Positions 22,450-31,152 of a stretch of 36,130 nt of DNA are shown here, piece after piece; position 1 is the stretch's first letter, and every line of letters starts with the position of its first letter. Origin of the DNA: JAZKFT01 sp043760535 (GTDB taxonomy: Bacteria; Bacteroidota; Bacteroidia; Chitinophagales; Chitinophagaceae); the NCBI GenBank assembly GCA_043760535.1, contig JAYUOV010000181.1, forward strand, positions 1 to 36,130, given 5' to 3'. Under the pieces are notes generated by a model, which did not search any database, was not told the DNA's origin, and was given only the letters and a program-made list of their open reading frames with translations. A program made the translations under genes and the position numbers.

Positions 22450-22538
22450 AGTTCGAAAGTAACCGATAAATGCCCAAAAGTAGCAATCATTCGAACGGAG
22501 TTCCTTAATGCTACGGGATTAACAACGTTCGCCAATGT
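22450..22538 (-). repeat. Dispersed intergenic repeat, copy B
   Basis: Read on the minus strand from ACATTGGCGAAC (22538-22527) to TTCGAA (22456-22451), this segment aligns to 33816-33900 at about 30 of the first 34 bases, and in shortened form to 18607-18640. It occupies the spacer between folP and DUF1599 and extends the folP frame artificially. Confidence 0.6.
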
Positions 22539-22584
22539 AGCTTCATAGTAGCACTGGCTTCTGGCTCAAAAAAAAGTAAAAGAA

Positions 22585-23124
22585 ATGACCAACACCAACC
22601 AACAATACGACGCCGTAATAAAAGGCAGCAAAGATATTTTTATTAAAAAAAGCAGCGATTACGGCACTAGCTGGCGGGTGTTGCGGCCCATTAGTATTGC
22701 CGATCAGATTTACATTAAGGCCAAAAGGATTAGGACGATTCAGGAAGGTGGACAACAGATGGTGGCCGATGATATAATGGACGAATTTCGGGGTATTATT
22801 AACTACAGCGTTATTGGGCTGTTACAGTTGCTGTTGGGTAAGGATGCGATTGATGAAATACCTGTGGCCGAGGTTTCGAAACTGTACGATGAACAGGTGG
22901 CCATTACAAAATCGCTGATGCAAAGTAAGAACCACGATTACGGCGAAGCCTGGCGGGATATGAGCCAGGAAGGGCTAACGGACCTGATTCTGCAAAAGCT
23001 GTACCGCATAAAACAAATCATCCGTAACGACGGTAAAACCACTATTAGCGAAGGTCTGGATGCCAATTATATGGACATGCTGAACTATGCAGTATTTGCG
23101 ATTATACTGGCGAAAAAAAAGTAA
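22585..23124 (+). CDS. DUF1599 protein (two tandem domain copies)
   Basis: 179 residues belonging to DUF1599, also called nucleotide modification associated domain 1. The domain appears twice: KKSSDYGTSWRVLRPISIAD, then QIYIKAKRIRTIQEGG and DDIMDEFRGIINYSVIGLL; and later NHDYGEAWRDMSQEGL, then LYRIKQIIRNDGKT and LDANYMDMLNYAVFAIIL. The repeated 'DYG-AWR' and 'D--NYAV' parts suggest an all-alpha nucleotide-binding fold like MazG/dUTPase-type enzymes. The catalytic role is not established. It is followed after 50 bp by the DoxX/BT_3928 gene. Confidence 0.88.
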   Translation: MTNTNQQYDAVIKGSKDIFIKKSSDYGTSWRVLRPISIADQIYIKAKRIRTIQEGGQQMVADDIMDEFRGIINYSVIGLLQLLLGKDAIDEIPVAEVSKLYDEQVAITKSLMQSKNHDYGEAWRDMSQEGLTDLILQKLYRIKQIIRNDGKTTISEGLDANYMDMLNYAVFAIILAKKK

Positions 23125-23174
23125 GTGGTTAGTAGTGACTTTATTCCATTATCCATTAAATAATTATCCATTAA

Positions 23175-24287
23175 ATGAAAATTATTGTTTCGATAACCCG
23201 TTTTTTAGTTGGTGTGTTATTTATTTTTAGTGGATTGGTTAAAGCAATAGATCCGTTGGGACTGAGCTATAAGATGAACGAATTTTTTGCTAAATGGAAC
23301 TGGGATTGGGCACCTAAATTTAGCCTTACAGTTTCTGTGGTAATGATAGCTTTTGAAATTTTTGCAGGTGTGGCATTGCTGCTGGGTTGGCGGCCAAAAC
23401 TGGTTACAAGATTGCTTTTATTACTAATTGTGTTCTTTACTTTTCTTACCGGCTATGCGTATCTCAGCGGTAAATTTCATAGCTGTGGTTGCTTTGGCGA
23501 TTGTATTCCCATCACCTCAGGCGTATCGTTTACCAAGGATATTATTTTGCTGGTTATGATTGTTTTGCTTTGTTTGCAATACAATAAAATACAGCCGCTA
23601 TTGGGCAAAATGCTTAATGGGATTTTGCTGATTGGTTCCACAGCGGCATGTGTGTTATTGATGTTCTATGTGCTGCAACATTTGCCGCTAAAAGATTGCC
23701 TGCCTTATGCCAAAGGCAAGGATATTATGAAACAGATGCTGCCACCACCGGGTGCTGTTTCCGATAGTTTTGTTACCTATTTTACCTACAAAAAAGATGG
23801 TAAAAAAGTGAAGTTTGATGTAGCCCACTTTCCGGATGATTTTGATGAAGCAATCTATACAGATATGTTGAGGGAAGATTCGCTGGTGCGGAAAGGAAAT
23901 GCAATCCCTGCCATAACCGACTTTATGCTTAAAACCCCTGCCGGCGTGGATACTACGGCTTCGGTACTTTCTCAAAAAGGAAAATATGTACTCTTTTTTG
24001 CTAAAGACTGGACAGATAAAACCATACTGAAATGTGGCCCAGAATTTTTGCAAATTCAAGCAATTGCGAAAACAAAAAATATCCCGACTTATCTCGTAAC
24101 AAACGTTCCTGATCTTAGCCCCAAAATAAATCTCGGAGAAGTAAATCAGACGCTTATTTGCGACGGTACAGTAATGAAAACATTTCTGCGGGCCAATACC
24201 GGTGTTGTTATTATGGATGGCGCAGTAGTAGCAGAAAAGTATAATATAAGTGATATAGATAAAGCCATAGCCGACATAAAAAATTAA
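23175..24287 (+). CDS. DoxX-like membrane protein, BT_3928 family
   Basis: 370 residues. The first ~160 residues form four to five membrane helices of the DoxX/MauE type (ITRFLVGVLFIFSGLVKAID, FEIFAGVALLLGWRPK, LLLLLIVFFTFLTGYAYLSG), with FHSCGCFGDC between helices, a cysteine motif shared with MauE-like proteins that handle redox or disulfide chemistry. The C-terminal ~200 residues are soluble; near the end GKYVLFFAKDWTDKTILKC, then VPDLSPKIN and TLICDGTVMKTFLRANTGVV, look like a thioredoxin-fold remnant. Bacteroidota encode this protein beside DUF1599 and folP, as here. The molecular function is unknown. Confidence 0.85.
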   Translation: MKIIVSITRFLVGVLFIFSGLVKAIDPLGLSYKMNEFFAKWNWDWAPKFSLTVSVVMIAFEIFAGVALLLGWRPKLVTRLLLLLIVFFTFLTGYAYLSGKFHSCGCFGDCIPITSGVSFTKDIILLVMIVLLCLQYNKIQPLLGKMLNGILLIGSTAACVLLMFYVLQHLPLKDCLPYAKGKDIMKQMLPPPGAVSDSFVTYFTYKKDGKKVKFDVAHFPDDFDEAIYTDMLREDSLVRKGNAIPAITDFMLKTPAGVDTTASVLSQKGKYVLFFAKDWTDKTILKCGPEFLQIQAIAKTKNIPTYLVTNVPDLSPKINLGEVNQTLICDGTVMKTFLRANTGVVIMDGAVVAEKYNISDIDKAIADIKN

Positions 24288-24290
24288 GCG

Positions 24291-24851
24291 ATGAATCTGA
24301 AAGTTTTTTGGTTTTGTGCTGCTGTAATTTTGGCTGGAATTTTCATCAACCATAAAACGGCACTCTACTATTATTGGGGTTCGTTGGTACTTACTGTTAC
24401 TTAACTTAACAGCCGCAAGCAATATTTACAAGAAACTTATAAATGGTTCAATGCATTGTTTATACTGTACCTCATTTTTGTAGTTTGGGAGCGTACCAGG
24501 CATTACCAATTTTTGTCAATTGTAGAATTATGGCTCAATAATCTGGAGCATATTTTATTTGGGGTGATGATTTGTTTTATCAGCACAAAGGTGCTGAAAT
24601 TGTCGCCATATAATGTGCGGAGTTTTGGGCTGCGATTGTTGTTAGGAATACTACTTTTTAATGCTGTTGGTTTTATCAATAAGTGGTTTCAAAATTTATT
24701 ACAACACCGTTATTTTTTTTCGCTAATACCCGATTCTCAAAAAAACATGCGAATGAATTTGATTGGCACGGCGGTGTTTTTATTGGCAGCATTGGTGTTA
24801 AAAAAGGTGATAGACAAAAAGCTACAAAGAATCACTCCCCAAAACCTATAA
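24291..24851 (+). pseudogene. Membrane-protein gene interrupted by in-frame TAA
   Basis: ATG 24291 starts a hydrophobic protein (MNLKVFWFCAAVILAGIFIN, then HKTALYYYWGSLVLTVT) that stops at TAA 24402-24404. The same frame continues without a break to 24851 (LNSRKQYLQETYKWFNALFI, then LYLIFVVWERTRHYQF, then GVMICFISTKVLKL). Later helices are RLLLGILLFNAVGF and IGTAVFLLAALVL. Together they make about 186 residues with five helices. The ATG is three bases after the BT_3928 stop, so the unit looks like the operon's third gene. Only a TTG at 24456 could restart translation. A nonsense mutation is the simplest explanation. Family not recognised. Confidence 0.55.
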
Positions 24852-24940
24852 GGTCTTTTCAGCCACTCTTTAATTTCAGTTGCTAAAAATAGACCTTAAG
24901 GGTTTGTTAGCATCCTTAACTTTACAATAAATTATTTACT

Positions 24941-26881
24941 ATGCCGCTACGTTTTTGTTTTTTTCTTCTGATATCTATTCTTTCTATTGCTTCTTTTGGG
25001 CAAATAAATCAGGATTCTATTTGGGTAAAAAACAACTACCATAAAGTAGAAAAAATGATAACCATGAGAGATGGTATTAAACTGTTTACTGCCATTTATA
25101 TACCCAACGATACTACCGAAAAACATCCGGTATTGCTTAAACGTACGCCTTACAGTTGTCAGCCTTATGGGGAAAAAGATTTCTTTAAGTTTTGGACAAA
25201 ATACCAAATCGCATATTGTCGTGAAAAGTACATCATGGTATTTCAAGATGTAAGAGGCCGGTTTATGAGCGAAGGCGAATTTGTGGATGTACGCCCATTT
25301 AACCCCAATAAAAAATCGCCTACCGATATAGACGAAGCAAGCGACACCTTTGATGCCATAGACTGGTTGGTAAAAAATATTCCAAATAACAATAATAAAG
25401 TTGGCGTATTCGGAATATCCTATCCGGGTTTTTACAGTACTATGGCGGCTTTAAGTGGCCACCCGTCATTAAAAGCAGTATCCCCACAAGCACCCGTAAC
25501 CGATTGGTTTGTGGGAGACGATTTTCACCATGGCGGCGCATTGATGCTGATAGATGCTTTTGAATTTTATGCAGGCTTTGGTGTGCCAAGGCCTAAGCCT
25601 ACCACGAAATATAACCAGGGGTTTGTGCGGAAAGAATCAGATGCCTATAAGTTTTATCTGGAAAATCAATCGCTGGCTCAACTCAGCCGAATTTTTGCAG
25701 ATACAATACCATTTTGGAACGACCTGATGAACCACCCCAATTACGATGCATGGTGGAGGGCACGTAACCCCCGCAACTTTGTAAAAGACATAAAGCCAGC
25801 CATACTTACGGTAGGTGGCCTGTACGATGCCGAAGATTGTTTTGGTGCGTGGGCGCTGTACAAAGCCATCGAAAAAAGCAATCCTACAAGTACCTATAAT
25901 AAACTGGTTATGGGGCCGTGGTTCCATGGCGCTTGGGAAGGTAGGGCCAACGGTAGCAGCCTGGGCAAAGTAAAATTCGGAACTGAAACATCGGCATGGT
26001 ACCAGCAAAATATTGAGATTCCATTTTTTAATTTTCACCTAAACGGAATAGGAAATTTTGATAAAATAAAGGAAGCAACTATTTTTTTTAGCGGAGAGAA
26101 TAACTGGAAAAGGTTTGAACAATGGCCGCCAAAAGAAGTAGTGTTTAAACCAATGTATTTGCAGGCAAATAAAAAGCTTTCGTTTTGGCATCCACGCCCA
26201 TTGGCTTATCGTGAAAAACCAGATTCTATACTTGCATGGAGCAGCTATACCAGCGATCCGGCAAACCCAGTTCCACACCAAGGCGATACTATTAAACAAC
26301 GTACCCGTGAATTTATGGTAGCCGACCAGCGGTTTGCAGCAATGCGAAATGATGTACTCGTTTTTACCACCGATACACTAAAAGAAAATCTAACTTTGGG
26401 TGGCCCCTTAGTTGCAAATTTAATGGTGAGCATTTCTGGAACAGATGCTGATTTTATAGTAAAATTGATTGATGTTTTTCCGGGTGATGTAGCAGATTCT
26501 GGCAATTCTTACAGGTACACAAATCTTAATATTGCAGACACCGTTTACCATGGCGACACCAGTATGAATGGCTATCAAATGTTGGTTCGTGCCGAAGTGC
26601 TGCGGGGCAAATATCGTAACAGTTTTGAAAAACCGGAACCCTTTGTAACCAATAAAATAACCAAGGTAAAAATAACCATGCCCGATGTGGCACACACCTT
26701 TTTAAAAGGGCATAAGATGATGGTACAAATACAGAGCAGCTGGTTTCCGCTAACGGATATGAACCCTCAAAAGTTTATGGATATATACCATGCCAGCCCA
26801 GAAGATTTTCAAAAAGCCACTATTCGAATTTACCATACAGAAGGGCTGGCTAGTAAGATAGTATTCCCTATATTAAAATAA
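24941..26881 (+). CDS. Secreted CocE/NonD (X-Pro dipeptidyl-peptidase-like) hydrolase 1
   Basis: A 646-residue serine hydrolase with a signal peptide (MPLRFCFFLLISILSIASFG). The alpha/beta-hydrolase core carries the S15/CocE catalytic set: Ser160 in GISYPGF, Asp296 in GLYDAED and His329 in GPWFHGAW. The N-terminal MITMRDGIKLFTAIYIP and KHPVLLKRTPYSCQPYG segments and the VFQDVRGRFMSEG motif are family hallmarks. The last ~200 residues are the jelly-roll X-Pro dipeptidyl-peptidase C-terminal domain (DADFIVKLIDVFPGD). Substrates may be acyl esters or peptides with N-terminal X-Pro; glutaryl-7-ACA acylases are also related. It is exported, and paralogous to the next gene 119 bp downstream. Confidence 0.9.
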   Translation: MPLRFCFFLLISILSIASFGQINQDSIWVKNNYHKVEKMITMRDGIKLFTAIYIPNDTTEKHPVLLKRTPYSCQPYGEKDFFKFWTKYQIAYCREKYIMVFQDVRGRFMSEGEFVDVRPFNPNKKSPTDIDEASDTFDAIDWLVKNIPNNNNKVGVFGISYPGFYSTMAALSGHPSLKAVSPQAPVTDWFVGDDFHHGGALMLIDAFEFYAGFGVPRPKPTTKYNQGFVRKESDAYKFYLENQSLAQLSRIFADTIPFWNDLMNHPNYDAWWRARNPRNFVKDIKPAILTVGGLYDAEDCFGAWALYKAIEKSNPTSTYNKLVMGPWFHGAWEGRANGSSLGKVKFGTETSAWYQQNIEIPFFNFHLNGIGNFDKIKEATIFFSGENNWKRFEQWPPKEVVFKPMYLQANKKLSFWHPRPLAYREKPDSILAWSSYTSDPANPVPHQGDTIKQRTREFMVADQRFAAMRNDVLVFTTDTLKENLTLGGPLVANLMVSISGTDADFIVKLIDVFPGDVADSGNSYRYTNLNIADTVYHGDTSMNGYQMLVRAEVLRGKYRNSFEKPEPFVTNKITKVKITMPDVAHTFLKGHKMMVQIQSSWFPLTDMNPQKFMDIYHASPEDFQKATIRIYHTEGLASKIVFPILK

Positions 26882-27000
26882 ATACTAAAAAAACTTGTTA
26901 GGTACGTATTGAGCCTTATGTATGTCGGAAAGAAAATAGGTTTGTTTTTTTACCAATCAATCATTTACATAAAAATATATAAACTATATATAATATTAAT

Positions 27001-28881
27001 ATGAAACATACACTAACTATTTTATTTCTTTTTTTTTCAACCATTGTTTTTGCTCAGGGCGTTGGGTTAGATGCTACTTTTATAAAGGCAAATTTTACCA
27101 AAAAAGAACAAATGATACCGATGAGAGATGGGGTAAAATTATATACAGCAGTCTATATTCCGAAAGATGCATCTGCAGTAAATAATTATCCCATTTTAAT
27201 GGAGCGAACACCCTACGGCTGTTACCCTTACGGAGATACCCTATACCCAAGATTCGGCATGGGGCCTAATAAAAAACTGCTAAACGAAAAATATATATTT
27301 GTATATCAGGATGTACGGGGCCGTTACAAAAGCGAAGGTAATTTTGAAGAGATGACACCCCATATAGCCAAAAAGAAAACAAACAATGATGTGGATGAAA
27401 GTAGTGATGCTTTTGACACTGTGGACTGGCTTGTAAAAAACATTATTGGCAATAATGGAAATGTAGGATTATACGGCATTTCCTACCCGGGGTTTTACGC
27501 TACAGCATCGCTGCCAAATGCACACCCAGCTATTAAGGCCGTTTCTCCACAGGCGCCCGTTACCGACGAATTTATAGGTGATGATGCCAACCATAATGGT
27601 GCTTTTTTTCTGCTGGATAATTTTAGTTTTATGAATTATTTTGATGGCAAAAAGAACAGCTCTGGCACTGATTATAAAATGATTTTCAATTCGCCCATAC
27701 AGTATGCTTATAAATATTTTTTGCAGATGGGTAGTGTAAAGAATACCAATGGTGAAAAGCTATACAATAACCAATCAAAAATATGGAACCAATACCTGGA
27801 GCATGACACGTACGATGCCTTTTGGAAAGAGCGAAATATACGTACACATTTAAAAAATATAAACCCTGCTGTGTTAGTAGTTGGTGGTTGGTTTGATGCC
27901 GAAAATTTATTTGGTGCCTTACGTACTTACGAAGCGATTGAGCAACAGAATAAAGTAAATAAAAACTATCTTTTTATGGGCCCATGGACGCATGGAGCAT
28001 GGAGCCGCTCAACCTGGAGCAGTTTTGGCACATTAGATTTTGGCAGCAATCTAAATGCTTACTATCAGCAGGCTGAAACCGATTTTTTTAATTATTATCT
28101 AAAAGGAAAAGGCAGCAATAATTTACAAAAGGCAACCGTGTTTAATACAGGTACCAACGAATGGATACAGTTAAATGCCTGGCCACCTGCTAATACTAAT
28201 TCCACCGCTTTTTATTTTGAGCCCAATGGTAAATTATCTAATACAAAAGGTGCTAATACTGATACCACTAATTACATAAGCGACCCTGCAAACCCCGTCC
28301 CCTACATTGCAACAGTAAGTGGTCGCAGGCGAAATGAATACATGGTGGACGACCAACGGTTTGCTGCCAAACGTCCAGATGTGTTGGTGTATCAAACTGA
28401 AGTATTGGAAAATGATGTTACAGTAGCAGGCCGCATTACTGCCGACCTTTTTGTGTCGATGCAAGCAATTAAAGGCAGTACCAACAAAAAGCCAGATGCA
28501 GATTTTATAGTAAAAGTAATAGATGTATTACCCGATACTGCATGCAACAAAAATGGCATTGTTATGGCAGGGTTTCAGCGGCTGATAAGAGCCGAAGTGT
28601 TTCGTGGTAAATTCAGAAAAAGTATGGAGAAGCCTGTGGCTTTTGTACCAGGCAAAAAAGAAGAGGTAAAATTTTACCTGAACGAGATTGTACATACTTT
28701 TAAAAAAGGGCATCGGATTATGGTGCAGGTGCAAAGCAGTTGGTTTCCCATAACAGATCGTAACCCGCAACAATTTATAAAAATACCGGAAGCCACCTCT
28801 GAAGATTATAAACCACTGATGATAAGCTTGCACCACAAAGAAAGTAAGATAATAATGCCATTAACCACAAAAGAATTGTAG
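27001..28881 (+). CDS. Secreted CocE/NonD hydrolase 2 (tandem paralogue)
   Basis: 626 residues with a signal peptide (MKHTLTILFLFFSTIVFAQG). It has the same architecture as the upstream gene: Ser161 in GISYPGFYA, Asp299 in GGWFDAEN, His331 in GPWTHGAW, VYQDVRGRYKSEG, and a C-terminal jelly roll with DADFIVKVIDVLPD. The two share collinear motifs along their whole length, so they arose by tandem duplication. The region between active-site Ser and Asp differs most (LDNFSFMNYFDGKKNSSG here, EFYAGFGVPRPKP in the first), which could change substrate choice. GH20 follows 30 bp later, possibly in the same transcript. Confidence 0.9.
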   Translation: MKHTLTILFLFFSTIVFAQGVGLDATFIKANFTKKEQMIPMRDGVKLYTAVYIPKDASAVNNYPILMERTPYGCYPYGDTLYPRFGMGPNKKLLNEKYIFVYQDVRGRYKSEGNFEEMTPHIAKKKTNNDVDESSDAFDTVDWLVKNIIGNNGNVGLYGISYPGFYATASLPNAHPAIKAVSPQAPVTDEFIGDDANHNGAFFLLDNFSFMNYFDGKKNSSGTDYKMIFNSPIQYAYKYFLQMGSVKNTNGEKLYNNQSKIWNQYLEHDTYDAFWKERNIRTHLKNINPAVLVVGGWFDAENLFGALRTYEAIEQQNKVNKNYLFMGPWTHGAWSRSTWSSFGTLDFGSNLNAYYQQAETDFFNYYLKGKGSNNLQKATVFNTGTNEWIQLNAWPPANTNSTAFYFEPNGKLSNTKGANTDTTNYISDPANPVPYIATVSGRRRNEYMVDDQRFAAKRPDVLVYQTEVLENDVTVAGRITADLFVSMQAIKGSTNKKPDADFIVKVIDVLPDTACNKNGIVMAGFQRLIRAEVFRGKFRKSMEKPVAFVPGKKEEVKFYLNEIVHTFKKGHRIMVQVQSSWFPITDRNPQQFIKIPEATSEDYKPLMISLHHKESKIIMPLTTKEL

Positions 28882-28911
28882 CTTGTTTATCCAAAACAAT
28901 CATCATTACAA

Positions 28912-30573
28912 ATGAAAAAAATAGTTGTTATTCTACTAGCATTGGCTTCACTAAAAAGCATGGCTCAAAGCAATACAAACCAGTATCCAATAACGCCAAA
29001 GCCGCAGCAACTTGTAGCTAAATCCGGCACCTTTAACCTTTCGGCAAGCACCGTATTATTGCTGGATGATGCAGGCCAAAAACAATCTGCTAATTTTTTA
29101 AATGATTACCTAAAACGGTTTTATGGTTTTACTTTAAATGTGGCTACAAAAGCTACAAAAAATTATATACGCCTTGGCGTAAAACGTTTACTGGTAAAGG
29201 GTATTGAGGGAAAATACGAATTGCAGATAACACCCTCATCCATTCATATTTCCGGAGACACATATCAAGGTACTTTTTATGGCATACAAACCATTATTCA
29301 ATTATTGCCAACAGAAACTTCTTTAAAACTGCTACTGCCTTGTGCATCGATTATGGATCAGCCAAGGTTTGCTTATCGTGGCTTGCATTTAGATGTGGCT
29401 CGTCATTTTATGCCACTCGATTTTATAAAAAAATACATTGACTACATCGCATATTTCAAGCTCAATACGTTCCATTGGCATTTAACCGACGATCAGGGCT
29501 GGCGGATTGAAATAAAAAAATATCCTGAGCTAACAAGGGTTGGTGGTTTTAGAGATGGCACCATTATTGGCCACTATCCGGGCATTGGTAACGACAATAA
29601 ATACTATGGTGGCTTTTACACCCAAAAGCAAGTAAAAGAAATTGTACAATATGCTAAAAACCGCTTTGTAACTGTTATCCCTGAAATAGAAATGCCAGGC
29701 CATGCGTCGGCGGCAATTGCTGCTTACCCGCAATTGAGTTGCTTCCCAAAAGAATCAACGGTTATACCCGGCCCTGCATCCGAAGCCAGTAAAATGAAGA
29801 AGGGGAAAAAGGTACAGGAAACCTGGGGCGTTTTTGAAGATGTATTTGCCCCAACCGATTATACTTTTAATTTTTTACAAGATGTGATAGACGAAGTGCT
29901 GCCACTATTTCCGGCAGCCTACATACATATTGGTGGCGATGAGTGCCCAAAAGAATCCTGGAAACGTTCAGCCTTTTGCCAGCAATTGATTAAAGAAAAC
30001 GGGCTGAAAGATGAGCATGGTTTACAGAGTTATTTCATACAGAAAATAGAAAAATATATTAATACCAAGGGCAAAAAAATTATAGGCTGGGATGAAATAT
30101 TGGAAGGTGGGCTGGCACCCAATGCTGCCGTAATGAGCTGGCGTGGAGAAAAAGGAGGCATAACCGCAGCCAAACAAGGCCACGAAGTAGTAATGACACC
30201 CGGTAGCCACTGCTACCTAGATCATAGCCAAAGCAAAAATGAAGACAGTGTAACCATTGGCGGTTACCTGCCTATAGAAACCGTGTATAGCTACGATCCT
30301 GTGCCAGCGGCACTTTCGGCAGTAGAAGCCAAATTTATTTTGGGTGCACAAGGCAATGTGTGGTCGGAATATATGGAGAACACTTCCAAAGTGGAGTACA
30401 TGCTTTTTCCAAGATTGGCTGCCTTAAGCGAAGTACTCTGGACTTTTAAAAACAACAAGAATTGGGAGAATTTTGAAAAAAGAATACCAATGATTTTTAA
30501 AAGATTAGATAAACAAAAGTTAAAGTATAGTAAAGCATATTATGATTTATCAACTAGCACAAACCTTCTGTAA
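28912..30573 (+). CDS. GH20 beta-N-acetylhexosaminidase
   Basis: An exported GH20 enzyme (553 residues, signal peptide MKKIVVILLALASLKSMAQS). Residues ~25-150 form the GH20b alpha/beta domain (ITPKPQQLVAKSGTFNL, GTFYGIQTIIQLLP). The TIM barrel follows with YRGLHLDVARHFMP, HWHLTDDQGWRIEIKKYPEL, EIEMPGHASAA and the catalytic Asp343-Glu344 pair in HIGGDECPKESW. Late motifs AVMSWRGEKGG and GAQGNVWSEYM line the N-acetyl pocket. It releases terminal GlcNAc/GalNAc from chitin oligomers or glycoproteins in the periplasm or at the surface. The product could feed the NagB pathway. Confidence 0.93.
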   Translation: MKKIVVILLALASLKSMAQSNTNQYPITPKPQQLVAKSGTFNLSASTVLLLDDAGQKQSANFLNDYLKRFYGFTLNVATKATKNYIRLGVKRLLVKGIEGKYELQITPSSIHISGDTYQGTFYGIQTIIQLLPTETSLKLLLPCASIMDQPRFAYRGLHLDVARHFMPLDFIKKYIDYIAYFKLNTFHWHLTDDQGWRIEIKKYPELTRVGGFRDGTIIGHYPGIGNDNKYYGGFYTQKQVKEIVQYAKNRFVTVIPEIEMPGHASAAIAAYPQLSCFPKESTVIPGPASEASKMKKGKKVQETWGVFEDVFAPTDYTFNFLQDVIDEVLPLFPAAYIHIGGDECPKESWKRSAFCQQLIKENGLKDEHGLQSYFIQKIEKYINTKGKKIIGWDEILEGGLAPNAAVMSWRGEKGGITAAKQGHEVVMTPGSHCYLDHSQSKNEDSVTIGGYLPIETVYSYDPVPAALSAVEAKFILGAQGNVWSEYMENTSKVEYMLFPRLAALSEVLWTFKNNKNWENFEKRIPMIFKRLDKQKLKYSKAYYDLSTSTNLL

Positions 30574-31152
30574 ATTTTTGATAAAATCTTATTCACCGTA
30601 ACATCAAAATAAAAAATCGGTATTGCAAAATGGAGTTGTATTAACATTATGATATAAGTGATTCTAATTGAATTTTTAGTAGCCTTCTATTGGTTAAGCC
30701 TTGCTTTTATACGATGCTTATCGTACCCGTTTTTGGCCTGCCTAAACTTGTCTTCAATCGGATTGCAGCCCACCGACCATATATGATTTTACACTTACTG
30801 AGAAGGGATACCTATAGGTTTTGCTATCAGTATAATGCTTAGTTCTCTTTGCATTTTACTTTATTACTATTGTTAAAATTTTATAGACTAATACTTTTTG
30901 TGGGTTACATCCAAACCCTCGTTTAAATTGGGTAAGCTGAATATTATTTCAAGAGTAGTTTCCAAAGAATGATAGATTGGGTGCTGTTACGATTGCTGTT
31001 TTTTGTTAGCAAGCATGGTATTGAAGAAATTAGTAAAAAGAATCATGCTTTTTTTTGTGAGAAAGCAAAAAGACAATAAAAGTTATTACTAATAAAAATC
31101 CGAAAATATTTTCAAGCCTATCCATCGAATCATATTCTTGCTCTGGTAAAAT
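30574..31152. other. 580-bp gene-free region between GH20 and mutS
   Basis: A+T-rich spacer with no intact gene. It contains a transposase scrap (30687-30785, minus strand). The remainder, including T- and A-runs near 31045-31080, shows no clear coding frame or strong terminator. The adjacent genes are convergent. Confidence 0.5.
30687..30785 (-). pseudogene. IS5/IS1182-like transposase remnant
   Basis: The minus-strand frame ends NPIEDKFRQAKNGYDKHRIK, then ARLNQ and TAG at 30689-30687. It resembles the 'NAIEGKFGQGKNGYGL-KIRARL' C-terminal stretch of IS5/IS1182-type transposases, which includes the catalytic Glu region. The upstream part meets stops at once and frames shift, so only ~33 codons survive. 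No terminal repeats were found. Identification is by motif memory and is tentative. Confidence 0.4.

Noticed and set aside
22413..22535. N-terminal extension of folP
   Set aside because: It is the dispersed repeat also found near 33.8 kb; FolP proteins begin close to the ATG at 22412.
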